Assembly: GCF_001889045.1 (NCBI RefSeq)
Contig: NZ_CP018155.1
Span: 2,544,001 to 2,608,000, forward strand
Source: Tenacibaculum todarodis
Lineage (GTDB): Bacteria; Bacteroidota; Bacteroidia; Flavobacteriales; Flavobacteriaceae
Length of the DNA stretch: 64,000 nt
Direction: 5' to 3'
Shown here: in pieces, positions 51,020 to 59,996 of the stretch
Layout of the letters: each line of letters opens with the position of its first letter
Numbering within the stretch: position 1 is the stretch's first letter
Notes under the pieces: generated by a model
Databases searched by the model: none
What the model was told of the DNA's origin: nothing
Seen by the model: only the letters and a program-made list of their open reading frames with translations
Translations under genes and position numbers: made by a program

Positions 51020-52952
51020 TTTTAGGGATTTCAATTTTTATAGTTGTTCCTTTTTCTAATTTACTTTCAATAGTAAAAATACCATTAATTTCTTCTGTAC
51101 GTTCTTTTATGTTTTTTAAGCCAATTCCGTTTTTCTTATCATCAACATTAAAACCTTTTCCGTTATCAGAAATAGTTAAAAAAACAGCTTTTTTTGTTTC
51201 ATTAAAACGTAAAGTTATATTTTTTGCAGCTGCGTGTTTTTTTGCATTTTGAATGCTTTCTCTTATTATTAAAAATAAGGTTCTTTTAATAGCGTTATTA
51301 ATGTTTTTCCAATCTACACTATTTATTTTCTCTGCTTTAATTCTAAGGTCAATATCAAAAAAATCTGATATTAAATTCACTATTTGATCTTTAAAAACCA
51401 CTTCATTAAAGCTTTCACTACTTAATTGATGCGATAAATTTCGTACTTTTTCATTAATTACATCTAACTTTTCAGTTTCCTCTAACAGGTTTGTTTTTGC
51501 AAGTTTTAGGTGTAACATTCTTAAATCTCCAGCAACTTCATCATGTAAAGATTTTGCAATTTCCTGACGTTCTTTTTCACGTACTTCTACTTGTAATAAC
51601 TTTGCTTCAAATAGTAGTTTTTTTCTTCTGCTTGTAGCAATGTAAACGCCAAAAACAATAATAAGAAAACCAACACCAGCTAATAACCAACCAATTGTTT
51701 TAAATTGTCTTTCTGTTTTTATCTGTAGTTCGTGTTTTTCGTTCTCTTGCTTTAAACTAGTGTTTTCTTTATCCTTTTTTTCAGTTTCGTATCTAACTTT
51801 TGCAAATTGGTTTTTTAAATTTCTTTCTTTAGTAAGTAAACTGTCGCTTAATTTTATATATTCTTCTAAATACTTCTTAGCGGTTTGCTCATTAGTAAGC
51901 TCCGATAAAATTTTTAAGCACCCTAAAACTTGTTCATTGTTTCTTGTTTTTTTTCCTAGTTCTAAACCTGTTTTAGCGTGTTTCCTTGCCAATTCATATT
52001 GTTGGTTTTTTAAGTACGCTTCAGCTAAAAGACCATGTGAAACACTTTGTGCATATAAATTTTTAGTTTTTATTCTGCTTTTTAAAACTGTTTTATAGCC
52101 TTCTATTGCTTTTTTTATTTTTCCTTGCCTAAAAGATATAGAAGATAAATTTCCTAAAAGGTTTTGGTATTGTGTAGGGTGTTTTGTTTCTATACTATCA
52201 AAATTTAACCCTTCTTTAAATAGAGATGCTGCTTTTTTAAACTGTCTTTCATCTTTAAATGTTATTCCAATATTGCTTAATAGGTTAAGGTAGTTTCTTT
52301 CTCTTCTATGTTTTACAGAATTAAACTTAACAATTTCCTGTGCTTTTATGTAATAACTTCTTGCTTCTTTAGGTTTTTTTAAATGACCTAAAGCGTTTCC
52401 TAAGGTTTGATATAAAGAAATTAAAGTTCTATATTCTTTAGTGGGTTCTATGTATTTTAAACCTTCAATGGTGGTAATTTGACAACCTAAATAGTCTAAT
52501 TCTTTTACTTGAAGAATAGCCATAGATAGTAACCTTCGCCCTATTTCAATAGAATCTTTTAGAGCTATAGAAACATTTTTTGATTTATGGTGATAATAAA
52601 AAGTACTATCTAAATTATTTTTTATTTTATGATTTAAAGCTTCTAGATGGTATGCCTTTGCTAGAGAAAAAGAATCTTTCTTAACTTGAAAGTGTTTTAG
52701 TAATTTGTTTGTAGAAAATGTTAACCCTAAAGTGTCTTTGGCAAAATAACTATGTTTTGCGTACTCAAGACTTGTCTGCTTTATAAGAGAATCTATTTTT
52801 AAATCTTCAGAAAGCAGTACCGCTCTTTTTAAATATGAAAATTTGTCTGCTCCTTTGGCGTTTTTTAAATAGAAAGCAATAGAATCTTGTTGTTTTTGTG
52901 AAAAAACAATAAATACAGAAAAAAATAAAAATAGAAAGAGGGTTTTTTTCAT
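51009..52952 (-). CDS. TPR-containing sensor histidine kinase (HisKA_3 type)
   Basis: A 647-residue protein: signal peptide (MKKTLFLFLFFSVFIVFS), a periplasmic TPR region (about residues 15-390), a short coiled coil, one membrane helix (TIGWLLAGVGFLIIVFGVYI), then HisKA_3 (RQEIAKSLHDEVAGDLRMLH, phospho-acceptor His) and an HATPase domain (ESIQNAKKHA, ISDNGKGF, GIGLKNI). The design is common in Bacteroidota, where the TPR part senses proteins or peptides. The frame extends to 52976, but the ATG at 52952 starts the signal peptide. Confidence 0.88.
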   Translation of the reverse strand: MKKTLFLFLFFSVFIVFSQKQQDSIAFYLKNAKGADKFSYLKRAVLLSEDLKIDSLIKQTSLEYAKHSYFAKDTLGLTFSTNKLLKHFQVKKDSFSLAKAYHLEALNHKIKNNLDSTFYYHHKSKNVSIALKDSIEIGRRLLSMAILQVKELDYLGCQITTIEGLKYIEPTKEYRTLISLYQTLGNALGHLKKPKEARSYYIKAQEIVKFNSVKHRRERNYLNLLSNIGITFKDERQFKKAASLFKEGLNFDSIETKHPTQYQNLLGNLSSISFRQGKIKKAIEGYKTVLKSRIKTKNLYAQSVSHGLLAEAYLKNQQYELARKHAKTGLELGKKTRNNEQVLGCLKILSELTNEQTAKKYLEEYIKLSDSLLTKERNLKNQFAKVRYETEKKDKENTSLKQENEKHELQIKTERQFKTIGWLLAGVGFLIIVFGVYIATSRRKKLLFEAKLLQVEVREKERQEIAKSLHDEVAGDLRMLHLKLAKTNLLEETEKLDVINEKVRNLSHQLSSESFNEVVFKDQIVNLISDFFDIDLRIKAEKINSVDWKNINNAIKRTLFLIIRESIQNAKKHAAAKNITLRFNETKKAVFLTISDNGKGFNVDDKKNGIGLKNIKERTEEINGIFTIESKLEKGTTIKIEIPKNGN

Positions 52953-53027
52953 AGGGTAAAAACGTATTAATTTCATACAGTTTTTATCCTCATAAAAATA
53001 GTTATTTCATTCTTAAAAAAAAAGTTT

Positions 53028-53555
53028 CTACATCATTTTTTGAAACAAGTCCCAAAGCACAACACCTGTAGTTACAGAAATATTTAAAGAATGTTTTGTA
53101 CCCAATTGCGGAATTTCAATACAACCATCAGCAGAAGAAACCACTTCTTGTTGTACACCTTTTACTTCATTTCCCATTACAATTGCATACTTCTGATTTT
53201 TTTCTGGAGTAAAATCATTCAGTTTTGTGCTGTTTTCCGCTTGTTCAATAGCTAAAACTTTAATGTTTGAATCTTTTAATTTTTGAATAACAGAAAGCGT
53301 GTCTTCAGCATATTCCCAGTCAACAGATTCTGTTGCACCCAAAGCGGTTCTATGAATGTCTTTATTTGGCGGAGTTGCAGTAATTCCGCAGAGATAAATT
53401 TTTTCAATCAAAAAAGCATCCGAAGTTCTAAAAACAGAACCTACATTGTTTAAGCTTCTAATATTGTCTAAGACAACAATTATAGGTGTTTTTTTAACAG
53501 CTTTAAATTCGTCAACTGTAATTCTACCAAGTTCATTATTCTTAAGTTTTCTCAT
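53028..53555 (-). CDS. TrmH/SpoU family RNA 2'-O-methyltransferase
   Basis: A 175-residue SPOUT enzyme. Motif 1 is IIVVLDNIRSLNNVGSVFRT, motif 2 is YAIVMGNEVKGV and motif 3 is CIEIPQLGTKHSLNISVTTG, forming the knotted SAM site. It methylates ribose in tRNA or rRNA; the small size without an N-terminal substrate-binding domain resembles TrmH/TrmL. The exact target is unknown. Confidence 0.88.
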   Translation of the reverse strand: MRKLKNNELGRITVDEFKAVKKTPIIVVLDNIRSLNNVGSVFRTSDAFLIEKIYLCGITATPPNKDIHRTALGATESVDWEYAEDTLSVIQKLKDSNIKVLAIEQAENSTKLNDFTPEKNQKYAIVMGNEVKGVQQEVVSSADGCIEIPQLGTKHSLNISVTTGVVLWDLFQKMM

Positions 53556-53642
53556 ATTTGTGGATAAATTAACTGCTTACTGAAAACTGAAAACTGCCTA
53601 CTTTTCATATCTTCGCAAAACTAACTGAAAATTTCCGAAAAC

Positions 53643-56252
53643 TTGGCAAAAGCGAAACCAAAAAAGGTAACTCCTTTAATGAAACAATACAATGCAATCA
53701 AGAATAAATATCCTGATGCAATGTTGCTATTTCGTGTTGGAGATTTTTATGAAACCTTTGGAGAAGACGCCAAAAAAGCGGCGCAAGTTTTAGGAATTAC
53801 ATTAACTAAACGTGGTGCAGGTAGCGATAGTGAAACGGCTTTAGCGGGTTTTCCTCATCATTCTTTAAATACGTATTTGCCAAAGTTGGTAAAGTCGGGT
53901 TTACGTGTTGCAATTTGCGATCAGTTAGAAGATCCAAAAATGACCAAAACCATTGTAAAACGTGGTGTTACAGAACTAGTAACTCCTGGGGTTTCGTTAA
54001 ATGACGAGGTTTTACAAAGTAAAACAAACAACTTTTTAGCGTCGGTTCATTTTGGTAAAAAATTACTTGGAGTTTCATTTTTAGATGTTTCAACAGGTGA
54101 GTTTTTAACAGCGCAAGGAAACGAAGAATATATAGATAAGTTGTTGCAAAATTTTAATCCAAGTGAAGTTTTGGTGCAAAAACAAAATAAGCAACGCTTT
54201 TTAGAATTATTTACAGATAGATTTCATACATTTTATTTAGAAGACTGGGTTTTTCAATCGGAATATGCGAATGAAACATTACAAAATCATTTTGAAGTAA
54301 AAAACTTGAAAGGTTTTGGTGTAGAAGAATTGAATTATGGAATTGTAGCTTCAGGCGCAATTTTATTTTATTTGTCAGAAACACAACATAAAAAATTATC
54401 ACACATACAAACTATTGGTAGAATTGCCGAAGATAATTACGTGTGGATGGACCGTTTTACGGTCAGAAATTTAGAATTGTACAATCCAAATTCGGTAAAT
54501 GCTGTTACGTTGTTAAATGTAATTGATAAAACTATTTCGCCAATGGGCGGACGTTTATTAAAACGTTGGTTGGCGCTTCCGTTAAAAGATATTGACGCCA
54601 TAAAAAATCGCCATGAAATGGTCAAATTCTTTATAGATTCAGATGATTTTTTTGAGACTGTAAGCTATCAATTAAACCAAATTTCAGACATAGAACGTCT
54701 AATTTCTAAAGTTGCAACAGGTAAAGTTTCGCCAAGAGAAGTAGTGAATTTAAAGAATTCGCTCAAAGCAATTTTACCTATAAAAACTGCCGCTGAAAGC
54801 AGTAAAAATGTTGCTGTTCAACAAATCGGAAAAGCATTACACGAATGTGATGATTTAATTACCAAAATCACGGAGACTTTAGTTGAAGATGCTCCAGTAA
54901 ATATCAATAAAGGAAATGCAATTGCCAACGGAGTTGTACAAGAATTAGACGATTTACGAGCTATTTCTAATTCTGGAAAAGAATATTTAGATAACATGCT
55001 AAAGCGAGAAACGGAACGAACTGGAATTACCAGTTTAAAAATTTCGTTTAACAATGTTTTTGGCTATTATATTGAAGTTAGAAACTCGCATAAAGATAAG
55101 GTTCCAGAAGAATGGATACGTAAACAAACCCTTGTAAATGCTGAGCGTTATATAACAGAAGAATTAAAAGAATACGAGACAAAAATATTAGGAGCTGAAG
55201 AGAAAATTCAAGCTTTAGAGCAAGAAATTTTTGCTAAACTGATTCAATATATTGTTGGTTTTGTAAAACCTGTGCAGCAAAATGCACAAAATATAGCGCA
55301 AATAGATTGCTTGTTATCATTCGCAAAATTAGCGATGGATAACAATTACGTGCGTCCAATGATGGATGAAAGTACTGATATTGAAATTAAAAATGGTCGT
55401 CACCCAGTAATTGAAAAGCAATTGCCAATTAGCGAAGATTATATTGCAAATGATGTTGTTTTAAATAGAAATCAGCAGCAAATAATTATGATTACGGGAC
55501 CCAATATGTCGGGTAAATCGGCAATTTTACGTCAAACTGCATTAATTGTTTTGTTGGCACAAATGGGAAGTTATGTTCCGGCTCAAAATGCACGAATTGG
55601 TATTGTAGATAAGATTTTTACACGTGTTGGTGCAAGTGATAATATTTCTATGGGAGAATCTACTTTTATGGTAGAAATGAACGAAACAGCATCTATTCTA
55701 AACAATATTTCTCAACGTAGTTTGGTGTTGTTAGATGAAATTGGTCGTGGAACTTCTACTTATGACGGAATTTCAATTGCCTGGGCAATTTCTGAATATT
55801 TGCATGAACATCCGTCAAAAGCAAAAACCTTGTTTGCTACGCATTATCATGAGTTAAACGAAATGACAACTACTTTTGAGCGTATTAAAAACTTTAATGT
55901 TTCGGTAAAAGAATTAAAAGATTCTATTATTTTTCTTAGAAAATTAGTTGCCGGAGGAAGTAATCATAGTTTTGGAATTCATGTTGCAAAATTAGCAGGA
56001 ATGCCAAGTATGGTAATTCATAGAGCTAATAAAATATTAAAGCAGTTAGAAGAAAACCATTCACATTCCGAAGTAAAAGAAACCCTAAAAGAGGTTCAGA
56101 ATGAAGAAATGCAGATGAGCTTTTTTCAATTAGATGATCCGCTTTTAGAAGATATTAGAGAAGAAATTTTAGCAACTAATATAGATACATTAACGCCAAT
56201 AGAAGCATTAATGAAGTTGAATGAGATTAAACGAATGTTGATTAAAAAGTAA
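53643..56252 (+). CDS. mutS: DNA mismatch repair ATPase MutS
   Basis: An 869-residue mismatch-recognition protein. The mismatch-binding segment is [14 protein letters not shown] with the Phe-x-Glu pair. Walker A is [14 protein letters not shown], Walker B is [16 protein letters not shown] and the helix-turn-helix lies at the C-terminus. The frame starts with TTG at 53643 ([13 protein letters not shown]); family N-termini of the form MAK..KKVTPLM.QYN support it over the ATG at 53679. A TATCTTCG box (53608-53615, one mismatch) may be its promoter. Confidence 0.95.
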   Translation: MAKAKPKKVTPLMKQYNAIKNKYPDAMLLFRVGDFYETFGEDAKKAAQVLGITLTKRGAGSDSETALAGFPHHSLNTYLPKLVKSGLRVAICDQLEDPKMTKTIVKRGVTELVTPGVSLNDEVLQSKTNNFLASVHFGKKLLGVSFLDVSTGEFLTAQGNEEYIDKLLQNFNPSEVLVQKQNKQRFLELFTDRFHTFYLEDWVFQSEYANETLQNHFEVKNLKGFGVEELNYGIVASGAILFYLSETQHKKLSHIQTIGRIAEDNYVWMDRFTVRNLELYNPNSVNAVTLLNVIDKTISPMGGRLLKRWLALPLKDIDAIKNRHEMVKFFIDSDDFFETVSYQLNQISDIERLISKVATGKVSPREVVNLKNSLKAILPIKTAAESSKNVAVQQIGKALHECDDLITKITETLVEDAPVNINKGNAIANGVVQELDDLRAISNSGKEYLDNMLKRETERTGITSLKISFNNVFGYYIEVRNSHKDKVPEEWIRKQTLVNAERYITEELKEYETKILGAEEKIQALEQEIFAKLIQYIVGFVKPVQQNAQNIAQIDCLLSFAKLAMDNNYVRPMMDESTDIEIKNGRHPVIEKQLPISEDYIANDVVLNRNQQQIIMITGPNMSGKSAILRQTALIVLLAQMGSYVPAQNARIGIVDKIFTRVGASDNISMGESTFMVEMNETASILNNISQRSLVLLDEIGRGTSTYDGISIAWAISEYLHEHPSKAKTLFATHYHELNEMTTTFERIKNFNVSVKELKDSIIFLRKLVAGGSNHSFGIHVAKLAGMPSMVIHRANKILKQLEENHSHSEVKETLKEVQNEEMQMSFFQLDDPLLEDIREEILATNIDTLTPIEALMKLNEIKRMLIKK

Positions 56253-56253
56253 G

Positions 56254-56261
56254 TATCTTTG
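56254..56261 (+). promoter_or_regulatory. Promoter -7 box of tatA
   Basis: TATCTTTG matches TAnnTTTG exactly and lies 5 bases before the tatA ATG and just after the mutS stop. If used, the tatA mRNA would be leaderless. Confidence 0.5.
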
Positions 56262-56266
56262 CAGTA

Positions 56267-56548
56267 ATGAACACAATTTTTTTATTTATTGGAGGCCCAG
56301 AAATATTTGTAATTCTACTTTTAGTAGTGATGTTATTTGGTGCAGATAAAATTCCTGAGATTGCTCGAGGTTTGGGTAAAGGAATTCGTCAGGTTAAAGA
56401 TGCAACCAACGATATTAAAAGGGAAATTAATGACAGCGCAAAAAAGCAAGGTCTTGACACGGATTTTGTAAAAGACATTAATAAAGAAGTAAATAAGGTA
56501 AAAGACAATATTGATGATTTTACTGGGCCAATAAAGCGCAACCTTTAA
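56267..56548 (+). CDS. tatA: Twin-arginine translocase subunit TatA/TatE
   Basis: A 93-residue protein with an N-terminal membrane helix ([22 protein letters not shown]), then the amphipathic helix [20 protein letters not shown] and an acidic, disordered tail. It forms the transport pore for folded proteins with twin-arginine signals. It starts 14 bases after mutS. Confidence 0.9.
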   Translation: MNTIFLFIGGPEIFVILLLVVMLFGADKIPEIARGLGKGIRQVKDATNDIKREINDSAKKQGLDTDFVKDINKEVNKVKDNIDDFTGPIKRNL

Positions 56549-57190
56549 TTATTTTACCCTACTAATTGTTAAGCCATCTCTAATTGGCAACAAAACAGTT
56601 TCCACTCTTTCATCAGTATTTAAAAGTGCATTGTATTCCAAAAGCACTTTTGTATCTATATCTTTCGGGTTTAATTCTTCAACAACTTTACCGCTCCAAA
56701 GTACATTGTCAGATAAAATTACGCCGCCTGTATTCATTTTATCAATAATTAAATTGAAGTAATTTACGTAATTAGATTTGTCGGCATCGATAAAAACTAA
56801 ATCAAATTTTTCTTCAATTTTTGGTATAATATGAAGTGCATTTCCAACATATTGTTGAATCTGATTGTTATAATCCGATTTTTGAAAATACTTATGTTGT
56901 AATGTTTCTAATTCTTCGTTTTTATCAATGGTGTGTATAGTTCCGTTTTTTGCTAAACCTTCCGCTAAACACAAAGCAGAATAACCAGTGTATGTTCCGA
57001 TTTCTAAAATAGTTTTTGGTTGAATAAGTTTTGAAATCATAGACAAAACTCTTCCTTGAAAAGCACCGCTTAACATACGCGGATTTAATACTTTTTGCCA
57101 AGTTTCTTTGCTTAATTTTTGTAAAAGTAGAGGTTCTTGTTGCGAATGTGCAACAACATAATTGTCAATATTTTCAGGTAAAAAGTGCAT
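56549..57190 (-). CDS. Class I SAM-dependent O-methyltransferase
   Basis: A 213-residue protein of the caffeoyl-CoA O-methyltransferase type: LEIGTYTGYSALCLAEGLA (SAM binding), HTIDKNEE, FDLVFIDADKSNYVNYF (metal-binding Asp) and GGVILSDNVLWSGKV. Bacterial members methylate catechol-like or other hydroxyl groups; the substrate is unknown. Its stop codon directly abuts that of convergent tatA. Confidence 0.9.
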   Translation of the reverse strand: MHFLPENIDNYVVAHSQQEPLLLQKLSKETWQKVLNPRMLSGAFQGRVLSMISKLIQPKTILEIGTYTGYSALCLAEGLAKNGTIHTIDKNEELETLQHKYFQKSDYNNQIQQYVGNALHIIPKIEEKFDLVFIDADKSNYVNYFNLIIDKMNTGGVILSDNVLWSGKVVEELNPKDIDTKVLLEYNALLNTDERVETVLLPIRDGLTISRVK

Positions 57191-57207
57191 TATTTTTTTA
57201 GATTAAT

Positions 57208-57227
57208 AGAAGTTTGGATTATTAGAT
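57208..57227. repeat. Left inverted repeat flanking the four-helix-bundle gene
   Basis: Reads ATCTAATAATCCAAACTTCT on the minus strand and corresponds to ATCTAATAATCTAACTTTTC at 57599-57618 on the plus strand, an imperfect terminal inverted repeat. It overlaps the last two codons and stop of the gene. Confidence 0.45.
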
Positions 57228-57575
57228 TTTTAGAGTGGAATTGAATTTTGACAGCATTTTGATTATAGAGATTAATTTTTTAAATAATTTAGAATAATCG
57301 TTTTCAGAAATAAAATTTAAGTCTGTTGCTAAAATTAATTGTGTATCAATTTCATAACAAGAACCTAAAGACATTGTTAAGAATCGGCTAAAATCTTTAT
57401 CTGATTTTCTTGAGCTCCCTTCTGCAATATTTGAGCAAATAGAAACAGAAGCTCTTCTTAATTGAGAAACTAAACCAAATTTTTCTTCTTCAGGAAATTT
57501 TTTAGTTATTTCATAAACTTCTTTACAAAAAACTCTACTTAACTGCCAAAATTTTAAATCTTTATATCTATGCAT
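57222..57575 (-). CDS. Four-helix-bundle protein (23S rRNA intervening-sequence/S23 family)
   Basis: A 117-residue helical protein with the S23 pattern: YKDLKFWQLSRVFCKEVYEI, LVSQLRRASVSICSNIAEGS and KDFSRFLTMSLGSCYEIDTQ. Such genes were first found in 23S rRNA intervening sequences and resemble the Avd accessory protein of diversity-generating retroelements. No rRNA, reverse transcriptase or template repeat is nearby. Flanking imperfect inverted repeats suggest it moves as a small element. Function unknown. Confidence 0.88.
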   Translation of the reverse strand: MHRYKDLKFWQLSRVFCKEVYEITKKFPEEEKFGLVSQLRRASVSICSNIAEGSSRKSDKDFSRFLTMSLGSCYEIDTQLILATDLNFISENDYSKLFKKLISIIKMLSKFNSTLKI

Positions 57576-57598
57576 TCTATAAGTCTAAAAGTCGAGTA

Positions 57599-57618
57599 AT
57601 CTAATAATCTAACTTTTC
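57599..57618. repeat. Right inverted repeat flanking the four-helix-bundle gene
   Basis: ATCTAATAATCTAACTTTTC, the partner of 57208-57227. It follows GTCTAAAAGTCGAGTA, text often seen beside S23-family genes in Flavobacteriaceae, from memory. Confidence 0.45.
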
Positions 57619-57626
57619 AAATATAT

Positions 57627-57661
57627 AAAAAACGGAGTTTACAAAAAGCAAACTCCGTTTC
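57627..57661 (-). terminator. Terminator of the sigma/anti-sigma operon
   Basis: AACGGAGTTT and AAACTCCGTT pair around a 9-base loop; the minus strand continues with TTTTTTATAT. Confidence 0.82.
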
Positions 57662-57705
57662 AATCTAACAAAAAATCAAAAATTCGGTTTAACACCGAAA
57701 ATCTT

Positions 57706-57969
57706 CTATGCTTCCATTTTTTCTAATTCTTTCTTAAAGGCATCTTTATCTGCGTTAGAAAGACATTTATTATCTTCTTTACAATCTGAGGCTTTCATTT
57801 TTAAAACCTTGGTCATTGTACGGTTTTGTTTTACATATTTACTGCAAATTTTGCAAACAAAAATATGCCAGTTTAATTTCAATTTTTCTGAAAATGAAGC
57901 TTCTCCATATTGGCTTTTATCGCAAATTGTAGTTGCTTCGTCGCAGCTTATTATAAAGTTCTTAAACAT
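57706..57969 (-). CDS. Small zinc-finger-like (anti-sigma-type) protein
   Basis: An 87-residue soluble protein next to an ECF sigma gene (4-base gap). It has H35-x3-C39-x2-C42, the zinc-binding anti-sigma (ZAS) signature, plus Cys9, Cys16, Cys63 and Cys68. No membrane helix is present, so it would act in the cytoplasm, perhaps as a redox- or metal-sensitive anti-sigma factor. That role is inferred from position and motif. Confidence 0.72.
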   Translation of the reverse strand: MFKNFIISCDEATTICDKSQYGEASFSEKLKLNWHIFVCKICSKYVKQNRTMTKVLKMKASDCKEDNKCLSNADKDAFKKELEKMEA

Positions 57970-57973
57970 AATA

Positions 57974-58555
57974 TTAATTATTAAACCAATTCTCTTCCAT
58001 GCATTTTCTTAACTGAGTTCTGGCTCTATGGATTATTACCCACAGGTTTGACGCAGTAATGTCTAGCTCCTTACAAATTTCTTCAGTTTCAAATTCTTGT
58101 ATAGTTTTCATTCTAAAAACCATTGCGTATTTTTCTGGCAAAGCATCTATACACTTATCTATTTGAGCTTTTAATTCTTGAGTTTCAATAATTTTTTCAG
58201 ATTCGTTTTCCCAAGATTGTGGTACGCGTTCTTCTATCCAATTACCTTCATTTTCTCCGCTATCATAAAAATTCATTCTAACTTCGGCTTGTCCTTTTTT
58301 AGAATTTATTTTTCTATAATGATCAATTATTTTTCGCTTTAGAATTGAGATAAGCCAAGTTCTTTCAGTCGATTTTCCTTGAAAATTCTTAGCCGATTTT
58401 AATCCAGCAAAAAACGTTTCTTGAACCAAATCTTTTGCAGTATCACTATCATTAACTCTTACAACAGTATAGTTAAATAAGTAATCGGCATACTTATCTA
58501 TCCAAGTATCTGGCGATAAAGTTGGTTTGTTGTCCTTAGAATTCATTGATGCCAA
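57974..58555 (-). CDS. ECF (sigma-70 family) RNA polymerase sigma factor
   Basis: A 193-residue sigma factor. Region 2 contains AKDLVQETFFAGLKSAKNFQ and ERTWLISILKRKIIDHYRK; region 4 contains LPEKYAMVFRMKTIQEFETE and ITASNLWVIIHRARTQLRKC. It has the features of a Bacteroidota group whose anti-sigma is a small ZAS protein, which follows directly. It is the middle gene of a three-gene unit. Confidence 0.9.
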   Translation of the reverse strand: MASMNSKDNKPTLSPDTWIDKYADYLFNYTVVRVNDSDTAKDLVQETFFAGLKSAKNFQGKSTERTWLISILKRKIIDHYRKINSKKGQAEVRMNFYDSGENEGNWIEERVPQSWENESEKIIETQELKAQIDKCIDALPEKYAMVFRMKTIQEFETEEICKELDITASNLWVIIHRARTQLRKCMEENWFNN

Positions 58556-58562
58556 ATATACG

Positions 58563-59039
58563 CTATTTTTTAACTTTTAAAGCATTGCAATTTTCACGTC
58601 TTCTCATATCAACAATGTATATTATTTCCCATTTTCCGTTATTATTAAAAAGTTGAAATGAGTTTGCCCCACAATGGCTAAAGTTTCCGTTTAAGTAAAA
58701 CTCATAAGGCGTCCAAACCGATGCTAGATTTCCATCAATTTTTATATCCCAAGACAATAATTTTTCAAAATATTTGTTTTCTGGCTTTTTATTTGCAATT
58801 CCTGTAAGTATTTTTTCTCTACTATCAGTTACTATATCTTTTTTACCTTTTCTGTTAAATGTGGTTTGAATTTTTATAGATGAATGCATTGTAGCGCTAA
58901 CAATTGTACTATCTCCTTTATGTAAACCATCAAAAAAAGTTTCTATGGTTTCTTTTATGGCTTTTTCATCGGAAGAATTTTGAGCTGTAAGAATTGAACT
59001 TAAGCTTAAAGTAACAAGTAAAATAATTATTTTATTCAT
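58563..59039 (-). CDS. Exported NTF2-like / lumazine-binding-like protein
   Basis: A 158-residue protein with signal peptide MNKIIILLVTLSLSSILTAQ and an NTF2/SnoaL-like fold: AIKETIETFFDGLHKGDSTI, LASVWTPYEFYLNGNFSHCG and GKWEIIYIVDMRRRENC. The cavity would bind a small molecule, but no catalytic residues are assured. It lies 7 bases before the ECF sigma gene and probably heads that operon. Confidence 0.78.
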   Translation of the reverse strand: MNKIIILLVTLSLSSILTAQNSSDEKAIKETIETFFDGLHKGDSTIVSATMHSSIKIQTTFNRKGKKDIVTDSREKILTGIANKKPENKYFEKLLSWDIKIDGNLASVWTPYEFYLNGNFSHCGANSFQLFNNNGKWEIIYIVDMRRRENCNALKVKK

Positions 59040-59122
59040 CTTTAAAAGTTTGGTTGAAAGGTAAAACTATACAAAAGTTGATACAAAAAAATCAAATAAA
59101 AGAAGATTAACACAAGATTAAC

Positions 59123-59156
59123 TTGGTAAAATCTTATATAAAATGTCTATTTTTAC
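59123..59156 (+). promoter_or_regulatory. Promoter of panB
   Basis: TTG (59123-59125), a 23-base spacer and TATTTTTA (59149-59156; one change from TAnnTTTG) lie 21 bases before the panB ATG. Confidence 0.45.
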
Positions 59157-59177
59157 CCAATTCTAAAATTAAAATTG

Positions 59178-59996
59178 ATGTCAGTAGCAAAAAAAGAATA
59201 TAAAAGAGTCACCGTAAAATCGTTAGTTGAAATGAAAGCTAACGGAGAAAAAATATCTATGTTAACCGCGTATGATTATACAATGGCAAAAATTGTAGAC
59301 AATGCAGGTATAGACGTGATATTAGTTGGTGATTCTGCTTCAAATGTTATGGCTGGTCATGAAACAACATTGCCAATAACGCTAGACCAAATGATTTACC
59401 ACGCAAGTTCTGTTGTTAGAGGTATAGATCGTTGTTTAGTTGTGGTAGATTTACCTTTTGGGAGTTATCAATCAGATCCAAAAGAAGCATTGCGTTCTGC
59501 TATTAGAATAATGAAAGAAAGCGGAGGACATTCAATAAAATTAGAAGGTGGAAAAGAAATAAAAGAATCTATAAAACGTATTTTAAATGCGGGAATTCCA
59601 GTTATGGGACATTTAGGTTTAACGCCACAATCTATTTATAAATTTGGAACTTACACAGTAAGAGCAAAAGAAGAAGAAGAGGCAGAAAAATTAATGGAAG
59701 ATGCATTATTACTAGAAAGATTAGGCTGCTTTGCATTGGTTTTAGAGAAAGTTCCGGCTAAATTAGCTCAAAAAGTAGCAGAAGCGTTAACAATTCCTGT
59801 AATCGGAATTGGAGCTGGTGGCGGAGTTGACGGACAAGTTTTAGTTACGCATGATATGTTGGGTATGACACATGAATTTAATCCACGTTTTTTACGTAGA
59901 TATTTAGATTTATATACTGAAATGACAGGAGCTTTTGAACAATATATTACCGACGTAAAATCTAGAGATTTCCCAAGTAATAAAGAACAGTATTAA
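59178..59996 (+). CDS. panB: 3-methyl-2-oxobutanoate hydroxymethyltransferase
   Basis: A 272-residue TIM-barrel enzyme that adds a hydroxymethyl group from methylene-tetrahydrofolate to ketoisovalerate in pantothenate/CoA synthesis. Motifs are [38 protein letters not shown] (metal-binding Asp), [10 protein letters not shown] and [15 protein letters not shown] 59178 is taken as the start, not the TTG one codon earlier. The stop runs directly into the next start (TAAATG). Confidence 0.95.
   Translation: MSVAKKEYKRVTVKSLVEMKANGEKISMLTAYDYTMAKIVDNAGIDVILVGDSASNVMAGHETTLPITLDQMIYHASSVVRGIDRCLVVVDLPFGSYQSDPKEALRSAIRIMKESGGHSIKLEGGKEIKESIKRILNAGIPVMGHLGLTPQSIYKFGTYTVRAKEEEEAEKLMEDALLLERLGCFALVLEKVPAKLAQKVAEALTIPVIGIGAGGGVDGQVLVTHDMLGMTHEFNPRFLRRYLDLYTEMTGAFEQYITDVKSRDFPSNKEQY

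Noticed and set aside
57222..57575. Diversity-generating retroelement accessory (Avd) or 23S rRNA intervening sequence
   Set aside because: No reverse transcriptase, template/variable repeat or rRNA gene is near, so only the protein family is claimed.
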